Of a stretch of 64,000 nucleotides of DNA, positions 32,501-44,176 are shown one piece after another (position 1 is the first letter of the stretch; each line of letters begins with the position of its first letter). The stretch covers positions 124,001 to 188,000 of the forward strand of contig JBBHKE010000055.1 in assembly GCA_037447655.1 (NCBI GenBank), written 5' to 3'. This DNA comes from Zygnema cylindricum (taxonomy: Eukaryota > Streptophyta > Zygnematophyceae > Zygnematales > Zygnemataceae). The notes beneath the pieces are model-generated. The model did not search any database. It was not told the origin of the DNA and saw nothing but the letters and a program-made list of their open reading frames with translations. The position numbers and the translations under genes are program-made.

Positions 32501-33925
32501 AAACTGAACCCAGATAACACAATCGAGCGCTACAAGGCTAGATTAGTGGCAAAGGGATTTACACAAAAGAAAGGAATTGACTACGAGGAAACCTTTGCCC
32601 CGTTGGTCAGATTTCCCTCCGTCCGCATACTTCTCAGTTTAGCAGCAGCGGAAGACATGGAAGTGCACCAGATGGACATCAAAACAGCCTTTTTGAATGG
32701 AGAATTGGAAGAGGAGATCTTCATGCGACAACCCGAAGGGTTTGTGGAAGAAGGAAAGGAGAGTAAGGTATGCCGGCTGATTAAATCTCTTTATGGTTTG
32801 AAACAGGCGCCTCGACAGTGGAATAAGAAGCTTGATGAGTTTCTTACCGGTCTAGGATATATTCGGATCAGCTCAGATCACTCAATCAATGTTTTCGAAG
32901 ATGAGGAAGGTTTTATATTTATTGCAATTTATGTTGATGATTTGCTTGTTTTAAGTAAATCAATGGAAAAAATTAATAAACTGAAAACCGATCTTAAGGG
33001 GAGATTTGAAATGAAGGATATGGGGGAAGCAAAATATATTTTGGGAATTCAAGTAGAGAGAGACCGAAAAAGGAAAATTATAAGATTGACTCAAAAGGAA
33101 GCAATAGGGAACATGCTTGAAAAATTTCAAATGGATAAAGCTAATAGTTGTACAACTCCAATGGAATTGAAGAAGGGAAGTGAGGGGAGTGAGGAAGAAG
33201 GAGTTATAGTCTTAGACGAGGAATTATCTCCTGATGAACAGAAGTTCATGCAGACTATTCCTTACAGGCAAGTAGTGGGAAGTCTAATCTATTTTATGAA
33301 TTTTACCCTGCCGGATTTAGCTGCAGCTGTAGGAGTGCTGAGTAGAAGTCTAAATGCTCCCACTAAGAGCGATTGGGAGGCAGCTAAGAGAGTCCTTAGA
33401 TATTTGATAGGAACTAGGGATCTATGGTTGCATTTGGGTGGGGAGAATACTGACATCACTACTTGGAGTGATGCCAGTTATGGTGATGCTCCGTTGAGGA
33501 GATGTACTTCTGGATATGTATTATATGTGGGTGATGGGGCTTGCTGTTGGAGTAGCAAACAGCAAAAGGTTATTGCTCAGTCCACCATGGAGGCTGAGTA
33601 TATGGCCTCTTGCTCTGCTGTAAAAGAATTGATGTGGGTCAAGTCTTTGCTTGGTGAGCTTGGTCACCTTAAGAGTGGTGTGCAGAAAATATTTTGTGAT
33701 AATCAGGCAGCAATCGCTATTTCTGCCAATCCTAAACACCATTTTAAAGCCAAACACATGGACATCAGACTCAACTTTGTTAGAGAGAAAGTAGAAAACA
33801 AAATAATCAGTTTAGAGTACAGACCAGATAGTGAGATGGTAGCAGATATGATGACCAAACCTGTGCCTTCCCCTAAGCTAATTTTTTGCAGGGAGAAGTG
33901 TGGTCTGAAATTAAAGATTGACTAG
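29567..33925 (+). CDS. CopVI gag-pol polyprotein with one in-frame TAG
   Basis: 1452 sense codons and one internal stop in a single frame. Two starts are possible: 29567 in U5, or 29591 inside the primer site. Residues (from 29567): gag 1-350 with zinc knuckle CHFCKKPGHYMAEC (300-313); protease near 387, with DLG replacing DSG, so probably inactive; integrase zinc site H519, H524, C553, C556; catalytic D584, D647, E683 with the D-35-E spacing. Codon 735 (31769-31771) is TAG where related copies have Trp. RT has D1037 (MDIKTAFL) and YVDD at 1122-1125. RNase H has WSDASYGD (D1302), TMEAEYMA and CDNQAAIAISANPKHH. It would make capsid, cleave the polyprotein, copy RNA and integrate DNA; this copy needs readthrough and outside protease. 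Confidence 0.92.
29587..29601 (+). promoter_or_regulatory. CopVI primer binding site overlapping gag ATG
   Basis: GGTTATGGGCCCACC starts at the base after the LTR and is a 15 of 15 complement of the plant initiator tRNA-Met anticodon arm. ATG (29591-29593), GGC, CCA and CC form the gag codons Met-Gly-Pro-Pro. Confidence 0.9.
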
Positions 33926-33938
33926 AAAATAAGGGGAG
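33926..33938 (+). promoter_or_regulatory. CopVI polypurine tract
   Basis: aaaataaggggag directly precedes the 3' LTR and follows the pol stop codon. The same tract precedes the 3' LTRs of CopI and CopIII. It primes plus-strand synthesis in LTR elements. Confidence 0.8.
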
Positions 33939-34989
33939 TGTAGAAAATAATGGTTTTATTAGCATTTTCTAGGTTTGAAAAAGAAATATAGAAGTCGAGG
34001 CAGTCTATCTCTAACTTCTCTCTCCAACTCTCAAACTTGTCGCAGTCACTGAGAAATTGGAGAGGAAGCTAGAGCCATGGCTACCTTGGCTATCCTGAGG
34101 TTTACGGGAATTTTATGTTAGGGTTTATTTATTTAATTAAAAGGTATGTGCCGGCGGCAAGATTTGATCCATGTACGTACCGGCCGGCATATAGGAAATA
34201 GCTAGTAGCCTTAGCCGTTAAGTCTAGAAGTAGTATTACGTACTAAGAAGTTTGATATTTATTTAAATGGTTATGCGTGCGATAAACCATTTAACTGAAA
34301 TAAATTACGGGATACATAGATCCTGTAAAATATAAATGTACGACTTACAGTACGGACACAAATCAGTACCGCGCATTTGTTTCGTAAATGAAACAAATAC
34401 CGCGCATGTATTTATTACGGCTACGATTAAAGCCGACTTTAATCGGACGGCCGAGATTAGCGCCGAGATCGCGGAGGAGGATTTCGGCCGTTTGTGGCCA
34501 TCGCCACATCGGATGACACGTGGCGAAATTCCGTTGGATTGTGGAATCTCCGGAGATTAAGGCACCGAATCCGGATTTGACATGTGTCGACATTTTGGCC
34601 ATGTCGTACAATGTTCGTACAGAAAGTACACCGGCAGCTGTACTTTTATGTACGGAACTCAATTCTGATTGGTTCCGTACATCATTAGATAGAGTTTGTG
34701 AGAGAGATAGGACTTAGAAAAATTAGAAGATAGGACCCTCTCTCCCAGAGAGCTTCTGTACAAAAGGTCAACTTTGACCCTCCATAACTTACTGCTCAGG
34801 GGAGCAAATTCAGAGATTCTTTTTGCTATCGACTCAAGGGAGTCTTGCCTTCACAGGGGTGAAGTTGGTCAGAGTTTTTGTCTGCCAGGGTGGCAGTTAT
34901 TTTTGCTTAAACACAAAGGGGTCAGGATTATCCTAGAGGCTTTTTGGAAGCTGTCCACTCTGAGGACTTATGGAGGTCTCAGAGTTACA
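33939..34989 (+). repeat. CopVI 3' LTR
   Basis: 1051 bp, the same length as the 5' LTR, ending gagttaca and followed by the tgact target duplication. Hairpin one has loop AAGG here (gactc-aagg-gagtc). Confidence 0.93.
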
Positions 34990-35050
34990 TGACTGAGAGC
35001 TCCAACAGCCGCTGCAATATCCGGACGAGTGCAGTTCATAAAGTAGTTAA

Positions 35051-36402
35051 TGTTGTTTTTGGAAGATTGATTTTCGTACATGCGTGCGCTCGCGTGTTCG
35101 CATACTTAGTAACCGGATGTAATATGGTGGTTCAAATGGATTTGTGGATTGGGGGGTAATTGTACGGATGATTTTAAGGTGACGTAAAAGTACAAATTAA
35201 GTGACGCGAAGAAGCGTACGAAAAATACGGAATGCGAAATAAAAATGGACGGCGGATCGCTTCGCGATTTGATTTGAAATATTCGAAGGGTGTGAAAAAG
35301 TACCCCGGCCATACGAAACATAATGCGACAGACCACATTTATTAAATGTGACGCCGCCGGTACGGAGCGTCGTATTTGACACGTGAGATTTACGGCGAAG
35401 TATGTGGTTTCATACGAACAGGATTTAGATAGTACGGTTTAATTTCGGCAGTGGTTCCAGCTACACGTGGAGGGCGGACGACGTCCGCCGATATTTCCAA
35501 GGGATTGTATTGTTTGATAACGTGTTATTAAGTGGACCGTACATATGCGATGTCGGTTCACTACGTGGACTTATCGACAAGTGACTAAGCAAGTTGTCAC
35601 TTATGACGCGGATTTATGGATGCGTCGGTGTAAATATTTGAAGAAACATTTTCTTGTCGTATATGTATTAATAAATTAGAGTTGATTATGATGTTTATAT
35701 TTTAAGTGATCAATTAGGGTTTTCGATAGTTTAATTTGTGTGTGTACGATGTCGTACTTGTAGACAAGTGTACGCTTACGATTGCTTGACTTTCAGGTGT
35801 ACGCTTACGATTAGTGTTTCTTAGTAATTGGCTATTATGGTTAAATATGACTTAATGACAGTTACGTAATTTACGTTGGTTATTTTGACACTTTGTGATT
35901 CGTTGACAGCTCACAAGTGTATATATAGGAATGAGCTTTGTTAAGAATTAATCATCAATGCTTAGCATGAAAAGTAGGAACCGAGGATGTAGACTTTTAG
36001 GGTTGCCGATTAGGTCATGCACTTTGAATGATATAATGATTATTTAATTATACTTTGATTATACTTTTGTTTATGTGTGATGCATTTGTTTGTTATGATT
36101 TATTTATGTTATTTTATATATGTTTGATATGCATTGTTTGTGCATTTGTCCTAGGGTTTGTTTATGTCGATTATTCCATCAAACCTTAGATGTTGTCATA
36201 GGGTTTGTTTATGTCGATTATTCCATCAAACCTTAGATGTTGTCCTAAGGTTTGTTTATGTTGATTTTTCCATCAAACCTTAGTTGTTGCATGTTAAATG
36301 GAGGATGCATTTCAAATGATTGTTCATTGGCCTAGCTTCGCTTAGCTTCTTGCATGATAGTTTGGGTGGCTTCTGCGGTCTATTTTAGACCAAAGAACAA
36401 TA
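35051..36402 (+). mobile_element. Solo LTR of the CopII family
   Basis: 1352 bp, starting tgttgtttttggaag and ending gaacaata (CA changed to TA). Perfect target duplication gttaa (35046-35050, 36403-36407) within CopV RT. It is clearly diverged from the two CopII LTRs. It has three copies of the 47-bp repeat (36150-36290) and hairpins at the same places, one with the loop inverted (cgcttcgcg for cgcgaagcg). A solo LTR arises by recombination between the two LTRs of a full element. Confidence 0.92.
36150..36290 (+). repeat. 47-bp tandem repeat x3
   Basis: Units start near 36150, 36197 and 36244; each has an aggtttg or agggtttg start and a caaacctta end. CopII LTRs have two units here. Confidence 0.75.
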
Positions 36403-39400
36403 GTTAAGACTCCAAACAATTTGTCGGTAGGGAATTGTGGATATGAAGTCTGACTCTCTTGGTTTCATATCATCTTTGAGAAGTCATTCCTCCATATGTC
36501 TCCTTTCTTGACTCCCCTGGTTCCATATCATCTTCGAAAGTTATTCCTCCATCTGTCTCCTTTCCTTCCACCTTTTGCCTGAACTCCATAGGAGTGGCAC
36601 ACCCTTTTGCATATGCCATGCCAAATCTTTCAAGTACATTTCCAGTGGCCTCTCTCTGAGTGAGGTAAATAACTGTTTGACTCCTATCTCTCTCCACTTG
36701 AATGCCTAGGATATACTTAGCTTCACCTAAGTCTTTCATTTCAAACCTAGCATTCAGAGCTGCTTTTATCTTATTTATCTCATTTTATGATTTGCTGATT
36801 AGCAACAGATCATCTAAATCCACTGCTAAATAAATCACACCATCATCTCCTTCCATGACATAAACAGAGTGATCTGAGCTAATCCTTGTAAAGCCCAAGC
36901 TGGTAAGAAACTCATCCAACTTCAAATTCCACTGTTGTGGAGCCTGTTTCAATCCATACAATGATTTTAACAGTTTACAGACTAAATTTTCCTTTCTTTT
37001 TTCCACATAACCTTCAGGTTGTTTCATTTAGATTACTTCCTCTAAGTATCCATGCAAGAAGGCAGTTTTAACATCCATTTGATGCAATTCCATATTCTCA
37101 ATTGCGGCTAAGGACAACAAGACTCTGACCGTAGGAAACCTGACAACAGGGGAGAAGGTTTCCTTGTAGTCTATTCCTTCCTTTTGACTAAAAGCCCTTG
37201 CAACCAGACGAGTTTTATACCTTTCAATGGTGTTGTCTGGGTTGAGCTTCACTTTGAAGACCCACTTGGAGCCAATGGATTTGCGATCCGGTGGAAAGCT
37301 CCACAAGTTCCCACGTTTCGGCTTCCATGATCGATCTCATCTCATCATTTGTGGCTGAGATCCAATGATCCTTTTCAAGAACAGAAAATGCCTCCTGAAT
37401 GGTAAGAGGCTCCCCGGTGCTTGCAGAAAAATTATATTGAACTTGTTCTCCCCTTAAACGAGAACTGTGTCTTCTTCCCCCTGGAAAATCTGAGGCTCGA
37501 ACTATTGGATACCGAGCTCCACCTTGAGGTCTTGGAAGATGAGTATCAGCAACTGTTTGTTGTTCAGTAACTGATGGTACTCCAGTATTTGCACTCCAGT
37601 AGAAGAAGAAGTGGAAGTTGCAGCAGACTGAAAGGGAATCTGATCCAAGATGACATATTCTTGCAGTTTTTCTTTCTTCTCATTCCCATCCATACTAAAT
37701 ACGTCTATGGACTCACTCTCATCCTTTACTTGAATATTTCTAGCAACCTGGATGGTATGTTTTTGAGGACAATAAATTCTATATCCCACATATTCATCAT
37801 CATATCCCATTAAGATTCGAGGCTTAGACTTTAGACTTTGTTTCCTGTTTGGTAGATTATCTAGTACAAAGCACTTGCTACCAAAAAATCTGAACTGACT
37901 GACATCTGGTTTTCTGCCAGTCCATACTTCATAAGGTGTCATTCCCTGAACAGATCTAGTTTCTAATCTGATCCTAATATACGTTGCAGTTTGGTAAGCT
38001 TCAACCCAAAATTTAACATCTATTCTTTTATCATCCATCATAGATTTAACACTCTCAGTTAGAGTTCTGTTTAGCATTTCTGAGACTCCATTCTGCTCAG
38101 GAGTGTAAGGCACAGTGAACTAGTGAGATAAACCATTTTCTTTAAAATAATAAGCAAACTCATTGGAAGTATATTCACCTCCATTATCAGATCTTAGGGA
38201 GAGAATCGATCTACAATGAAGTTTCTCTGCCAAGATCCGAAAGTGTTTGAAGTGGGTGAAGACCTCTTTTTTCTCCTTCATAAAATAGATTCTGCTAAAT
38301 CTGGAGAAGTCATCTGTGAATGTGACAAAGTATTTGTTGCCAGCAAAAGATGGTACTTTGGAGGGTCCCCACACATCTGAATGAACAAATTCTAAGATAT
38401 TAGTCGCTCTGAAATCTGCAGCTTGTGGTAAGGGAAGTTTATGAAGCTTGCCCAAAGCACAACCATCACAAATACTTGACTGTTGCTGACCAAGCTTAAC
38501 TCCTTCTACCATATCATTTTTGAACATCATTTCCAATCTTTCATAATGAACATGACCCAACCTCTTATGCCACAAAATATTATCAGATAAGACACTGGAG
38601 TAAGCTAAAAAAGATGTATTCACCAGGTCCATTCGGTACAAATTATTTGGGCCTCTAGTTCCCATTACAGCAACCCTTCCCTCTTTGCTGACTATTTTCT
38701 TTCCTTGTTTCTGAAGTATTTCAAAACCTCTACTTTCTGCAACTGAGGTAGAAATCAAGTTCTTTTTGAACTGAGGAACATAGAATACACCATAGAGAGT
38801 TCTAGGAACTGCCTGTCCATCTATCTCACACATAAGGATGACAGTCCCTTGAGCCTTTGCTTCAACTGTGGCACCACAAGCATAATACATCTACCTTGTT
38901 GGAATAGGTTGCAGATCTGTGAAGGATGCTTTGTTCCAGCACATATGAGATGAGCTTCCTGAGTTCATAATCCACCCGTGGTCTTTGTCTCCCTCCATCA
39001 GTTTTGCAAGGGCAAAGAATTCTTTGTCATCAGTTTTTTGAAAACTGACGACATCTGGCGCCTTCCGTTTGTTAACTGATTCCGATCTCGGTGTGTCAGC
39101 TGAAAATGCTTCGGTTTTAGAAGGAAGAGTCGGTGGTGTGTGTGTTGTCTTTGGGGCGTGAAGATTCCTCTTGGCCTCCATCCATTTCTGAACATACCTG
39201 TCTCACAGGCTTTAAGAAACTTAGGATATTGTTTGTACAGATGTCCTTGATTATAACAGTAGACACACTTGTTATAAGACTGAAAACCTTGGTACCCGTG
39301 AGATCTGTTTCCTTGATACTGTGCATTAAAAGCTACTGATGATTTTCCTAGATTAAAAGCTGCAACAGTGGATTCCTCCTCTAACACTAGTTCTATACCT

Positions 39401-39892
39401 GTTGCTAAGTTTCAAGCTGACTTATCCAACTTTCTCAAATTTGCCGAGGCTCCTTTATATTCCTCATGAAGACCTCGCATAAGAATCATAGCCTGATGAT
39501 AAGGGGAGAAGTTCTCCATTGAACATGCATTTTCTGCCAACAAAATTCTAAGACCATTACAATATTCAGCCATGCAACCTCCTGAATACCTATAATCATA
39601 AATAATCCCAGCTGTGATAATTTCATGTTGGTCATTAGCTTTCAAATAGATGGTTTTCAAGGAAGACAAGATTTTTGATGCCTTTTTCATTTTGATATGT
39701 GACATAAGTAGATCTTATGAGATCATTAACTTCAACAAATGTAGGGCTTGCTGATTTTTCCCATTATAGGATGCTTCAGTTTCAGCAAGGCTGCCATCAA
39801 CTACATCAAACAATTTAACTTGAGTGAAATATGACTCAACCAGATCAGACCAATAGATGTATTTCCTTCCATCAAAAACTGGGATGCGTGAG

Positions 39893-39907
39893 GGTGGGCT
39901 CGTGACG
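39893..39907 (-). promoter_or_regulatory. CopV primer binding site, decayed
   Basis: On the minus strand cgtcacgagcccacc lies directly after the LTR and matches 11 of 15 positions of the half-tRNA-iMet site. The ATG has become ACG. Confidence 0.6.
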
Positions 39908-40801
39908 TGTTGTTTTGTGACTGCTACACCAACTGAAGATGAAGATGATGCTGGAGTAGACATCACGGAATTCAGATATACAAGAAGCTCTCACAGATGC
40001 TAAAAAAAACACACACAACTTTGGAACACAGTCAAAGATAATTTAGACAACGAAATGGCCTATAAATCTGACATAACGCAGATAATACACAAAGGAACAC
40101 AAGTGCAAACACAAGTGCAAATTTACACAGAAATCTGCAAACAGATCTGAGAGATATTCTTAGTCAAAGATATCAAAAATGTCACAGCATAATTTTGATA
40201 CAAAAAGTTCCTAATTATGATATGGCTAAGTCCTATTCTTATACCTAAAAGATCTATTCTTCTAAGAGCTAGCAGCCACTTATTGCCCTTATTAAGCAAA
40301 GGAGGCATACCAGCCATGCATCAATAATATCTACTATCTAAAAGAGGATACCTGAATATGTCAAGGTATGTCATACAAAAAGAATTTGAACTAAGACACT
40401 AATCATACAAAACACGCTTCTGTACAAACTAGAGATAAGTAACATCACAGCACACCGTGTACAAACACGTCAGATAATTACAGACGTTGTCCCGGATGAT
40501 CACCTTCCGTCGGCAGCAAATCTTCACCGTCCATCATTTCGAAGTTTCATCCAAGATGAAACTTTTATGTGACACTTCGGTCTTTATGGTAAGTCTAAAT
40601 TGTAAGAACGTATCTTTGTAGAGTGTCTCATTTACCGACGCTTGACCTGAAGTGTGTCACACCTTGAACTCCCTCACTGTTCACTGTAACATTAATTCTG
40701 GTACATATGGAAACCAGACTTTTCACAAAGTATTCTAAATATTGAGAAAACACTCCCCTCGCCTATGAAGCTTAGTGAGGACTAAAGCTTTCAAAACAAC
40801 A
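39908..40801 (-). repeat. CopV 5' LTR
   Basis: 894 bp, a match to 27053-27936 with scattered differences and a short aacacaagtgca duplication (about 40100-40115). On the minus strand it ends aaaacaaca, followed by the primer site. Confidence 0.88.
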
Positions 40802-41811
40802 TATGTGGATGACTTATTATTCATAAGTAAGTCAATGGATGAAATAAACCGCATAAAAGCGGCTTTAAGGTCTAGGTTCGAGATGAAGGACCTCGGTGAG
40901 GCCAAATACATATTAGGAATACAGGTATAAAGAGACAGAAATAAGAGGCTGATTATGTTGACTCAGAAAAAAACAATAGGTAACATGCTAGAAAGATTTG
41001 AAATGTAAGATGTGAAAGGATCCGTAACTCCCATGGAATTCAAGCAGAAATTGGAAGGAATTGATATAGATTCAGGCATAATTGTCGGTGAGAGTTTAGA
41101 GACAGGGGAGGAAGAGTTTATGGCTTCAAAGCCATATAGACAGGTAGTTGGAAGTCTTATATATTTTATGAATTGTACGAGACCCGACATTGCAGCAGCT
41201 GTGGGAGTCTTGAGTAGAAGTCTGCAGAATCCTAAAAGGGCAGAATGGGAAGCAGCGAAAAGAGTGTTGAGATATCTTGCAGGTACTCGAAATCTCAAGC
41301 TTGTTCTCGGAGGAGGAGAGGTGAAAATCTAGACGTGGAGCGATGCTAGCTATGGGGACATGCCAAGCCGAAAATCTACGATTGGCTTCGTTTTGAAGAT
41401 TGGAGATGGATTTTGCTGCTGGAGTAGCAAATTACAATAGGTTACAGTTAAATCCACAATGGAGTCAGAATATATGGCAGCAGCTTCCACCCTCAAGGAG
41501 CTCTTATGGGTCAAGTCCATTTTACAAGAACTTGGGTATATGCAAACTGGCCCACAAGCTATCTGATGTGAACACCAAGCTGCCATAGCAATTTCCTCTA
41601 ACCTGAGCCATCACTTTAAGAGCAAACACATGGATGTTAAACTTCACTTTGTTAGAGAAAAAGTACTTGCAAAAGTCGTTAAATTGTGTTATTTACCAGA
41701 TGAGAAGATGGTGGCTGACATGTTAACAAAAGCCCTTCTTGCTCCTAAGTTATAATTTTGCAGAGATGTTATTGGACTAAGTGAGTAGCTGAGTCTAAAG
41801 ATTTAGGGGAG
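40802..41811 (+). pseudogene. CopIV pol, 3' part (RT end and RNase H)
   Basis: This resumes inside the RT active site: YVDDLLFISKSMDEI, then RFEMKDLGEAKYILGIQV. Stops at 40928 and 41006 follow, then a longer open piece (41012-41332) with YRQVVGSLIYFMNCTRPD. RNase H keeps WSDASYGDMP and TMESEYMAAAS, but CDNQ is CEHQ, and further stops occur at 41330, 41438 and 41563. The C-terminus ends before atttaggggag and the 3' LTR. Joined to 27052 it restores a normal domain order, showing that CopV entered later. Confidence 0.82.
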
Positions 41812-42837
41812 TGTTGTAAGTTATAAATCTTTATTTCAGTCAATAGGGGTAAAAATAACTTATGATATTTTTCTTAGTAGTCTACTGTAATACTTACCTT
41901 AATTAGTGTTACAGTAGCAAAAGGTACAGTAGAGTGTATCGTACCTTTGCAGGGACACGTGTCGACGAAATAACGTATGAAGGTTTTTCGGAGTAGCGCC
42001 GACAGTCAACCTTACGTGTCAAAAAAATTGACGATGCGATTCACATGATCGGACGAACGGGATCTGTCCCGAGTATTCCGGAAACATATAGTACAACACG
42101 ACGGTACCATCGTCGATCAAATTTGTTCCAACGGACCCGATTCACCTGGGACCACAAGCGCGATTCACGAGGGACCGCAAGCGTGATTCGCGTGGGACCA
42201 CAATTGACGAAGCACTCAGGTGCTTTGTACTAGATTACCACATTCGGCAAGACTTTAGCGGTCACCGCTGACTAAGCATTTGGAACGTTTTGTGTACGGT
42301 TAGAACGTTTTGTGTACGGTTCAATGTTTGTAAATATCTGAATAACATTAGTTTGTAGTTTAGTGTGATAAAAAATAGTGTTTCATTAATCAGGGTTTAG
42401 AAAATAATAATTAGGTTTTTGAGGTACAGTAACGTACGGGTAGGATGCTTTGTCGTTAGTCATGATAATAACCGTAGTATCGGTAACCCGAATTAGTGTA
42501 GATCAGTAGATACACACTGTGAGTATATAACTTAGGACTTAGCCAATTTTGTAGTATCCAGTTTTGGGAATATGATTTTCTAAAGGCAGTTTTTGGGAAA
42601 CTTCCAGATAACATATCTTATGGTTTACTAGGTCATTTGAGCTGCAATTTTGGGAATTGTCAATTTACTGTATTTTGTATCACTCTGGCAATTTTGAAGC
42701 ATATTGGCTTTCTGAGTCATATTTTGTGTCAGTTCTAAGTTGGCTGTTGAGTAGGTACTTTGATAATTTCTGCTGTTTTTTATGTCTACTTCCACTACTA
42801 CTGCTGGTTCTCCGCCTGCAACGGTGGTTGTAGAACA
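41812..42837 (+). repeat. CopIV 3' LTR
   Basis: It starts tgttgtaagttataaa and ends gttgtagaaca, matching 22925-23917 with many substitutions and a short tandem duplication of aacgttttgtgtacggtt (42284-42320). Confidence 0.88.
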
Positions 42838-43640
42838 TCAACTTGTAGGACTTAGAATATTTTGAGTGTCACATTCAAGTTTAGCAAAGCAATGGTAAAC
42901 TGTTTTCTGCATTTTTGACCTGTTGGTGTGATCACCCTGTTTGGTATTTTCATGTGAAACATTGTGAAGTAATTCTATGATATAGAATCTATATGTGTGT
43001 GAAGTTTCAATCTATTCTGTTATTTCTGTAAGATTCTGTGAGAGGTCTAAGTGGTTACTTTGTGAAGCTGTTAACTGTTTTTGTGAAACTCTGGAGCTTA
43101 TATCTTCTAGATTCCTTGGTGAATTTGGTTGTAACTTTGGGAGATTACAGTTTCTATAGTATACTGCCTTTTGGTGTAGTTTGAGGGGGTTTTATTTATT
43201 GTGAAGTAATCTGTGTTGTCTGAAACATAGCTGTTTAAGGGGTAATCTGTGGTGCTTCCGAGTGTAGTCCATGGCTGAAATAGGCTATGGACAACATGTT
43301 ATGGGCCCACACCCATGGCTACCTATATTTAATAGATCAAAATATCACTACTGGAAGGATGCACTCGAGAGCTACTTCGAGATGATGGAGCTAATGGATG
43401 TGGTGGACGGTACCTTGGCCGAAACATCAAATGGATGGAAAAGTAAAAGTCATGAGTGTCTAACGGTTATCAAGAACTCCTTGACTGAGGATTTGGTAAT
43501 GTCATACCTAAGTTTTAAAAAGGCATCTGAATTATGGAAGTGCTTAGAATGTATGTATGTAAAGACTTCTTTATATCATTGGCTTAGCAGTGTTACCAAA
43601 ATAGTTGAACACAAGTATGTAGAAGGTAGTATGGAGAAAC
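42838..43640 (+). mobile_element. CopVIII fragment: LTR end, primer site and gag start
   Basis: 42838-43296 is the 3' part of an LTR whose relative is the solo LTR at 46615-47696. The primer site tGTTATGGGCCCAC is at 43297-43310 (13 of 14). A gag frame from the ATG at 43271 reads MAEIGYGQHVMGPHPWLPIFN and is open for 124 codons to 43645 (DVVDGTLAET, SLTEDLVMSYLSFKKASELW), then stops where another LTR fragment joins. The first half of the LTR is missing at the boundary with CopIV. Confidence 0.75.
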
Positions 43641-43831
43641 TGTAGAAATTAATGGTCTTTTAAAGTATTTTCTAGGTCTTAATAGAAATAAGAAAGAAAC
43701 CGAGGCAGTCTGAAACTCTGAGACCTCCATAAGTCCTCAGAGTGGACAGCTTCCAAGAAGCCTCTAGGATAATCCTGACCCCTTTGTGTTTAAGCAAAAA
43801 TAACTGCCACCCTGGCAGACAAAAACTCTGA
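43641..43831. repeat. Head-and-inverted-tail LTR fragment
   Basis: 43641-43710 is the first 70 bp of a CopI/CopVI-type LTR (tgtagaaattaatgg onward). 43711-43831 is the last 120 bp of such an LTR in inverse orientation (tgaaactctgagacc through gacaaaaactctga). It ends at the N gap, so this may be a real foldback or a misassembly. Confidence 0.75.
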
Positions 43832-43841
43832 NNNNNNNNNN
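43832..43841. other. Assembly gap (10 N)
   Basis: Ten consecutive undetermined bases between two unrelated LTR fragments; the true distance is unknown. Confidence 0.99.
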
Positions 43842-44176
43842 GTACCACACTGTGTGGACGTGGTCCCAGATGATCACCTTCCGTCGGCAGCAAATCTTCA
43901 CCGTCCATCATTTCGAAGTTTCATCCAAGATGAAACTTTTATGTGACACTTCTGTCTTTATGGTAAGTCTGAATAGTACGAACGTATCTTTGTAGAGTGT
44001 CTCATTTACCGACGCGTGCCCTGAAGTGTGTCACACCATGAACTCCCTCAGTGTTCACTGTAACATTAATTGTGGTACATACTGAACCAAACTTTTCATA
44101 AATTATTCTAAATACTGAGAAAACACTCCTCTCGCCTATGAAGCTTAGTGAGGACTAAAGCTTTCAAAACAACAAC
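43842..44176 (-). repeat. CopV-family LTR fragment
   Basis: It matches the right part of 40460-40801 and ends tttcaaaacaaca. The left part is lost at the gap. No element body is attached. Confidence 0.8.

Larger units (their letters stand above)
28536..34989 (+). mobile_element. CopVI: near-intact Ty1-copia element
   Basis: Two 1051-bp LTRs (28536-29586, 33939-34989) with a perfect target duplication tgact (28531-28535, 34990-34994) in CopV RT/RNase H. By eye the LTRs differ at about 20 positions (roughly 2%), so it is moderately young, older than CopII. The primer site follows the LTR directly; the polypurine tract aaaataaggggag precedes the 3' LTR. The internal region is one open frame except for a single stop codon. 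Confidence 0.95.
27937..39966 (-). pseudogene. CopV gag-pol, broken and interrupted
   Basis: Minus strand. Gag starts near 39966 (MMSTPASSSSSVG, within the LTR), crosses the decayed primer site (QHVTSPPSRIPVFDG, ATG changed to ACG) and has stops at 39715 and 39412. The zinc knuckle CVYCYNQGHLYKQYP lost its last Cys. The protease site is NSG instead of DSG. Integrase (38890-37502) keeps WHKRLGHV, CDGCALGK, HSDVWGP and RSDNGGE, with a stop at 38120 before VPYTPEQNG. RT (37306-36470) has QMDVKTAFL and DLDD in place of YVDD. The C-terminal part resumes beyond the solo LTR at 35050-34990 (YFMNCTRPDIAAAVGALS) and beyond CopVI at 28535-27937 with RNase H (WSDVSYGDMP, TMEAEYMA, CDNQAAIAIASNPSHH). Confidence 0.82.
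27053..40801 (-). mobile_element. CopV: minus-strand Ty1-copia carrying CopVI and a solo LTR
   Basis: 5' LTR 39908-40801 (right), decayed primer site 39893-39907, gag-pol 39966 down to 27937, 3' LTR 27053-27936. CopVI (28536-34989) and a solo LTR (35051-36402) interrupt pol. It entered CopIV exactly in the YVDD codons: cattgctgtata on the left resumes as tatgtggatgac on the right. The repeated target is overlapping (tatatg/atatg) and not cleanly resolved. Confidence 0.85.
22925..42837 (+). mobile_element. CopIV: Ty1-copia interrupted by CopV
   Basis: 5' LTR 22925-23917, primer site 23921-23931, gag-pol 23862-27052, then CopV (27053-40801). Pol resumes at 40802 and ends near 41795, followed by the tract aggggag and the 3' LTR at 41812-42837. 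LTRs start tgttgtaa and end tagaaca; they differ by several percent plus indels, so this is older than CopII and CopVI. Left flank is the CopIII LTR, right flank the CopVIII LTR, and no target duplication was found. Confidence 0.85.
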
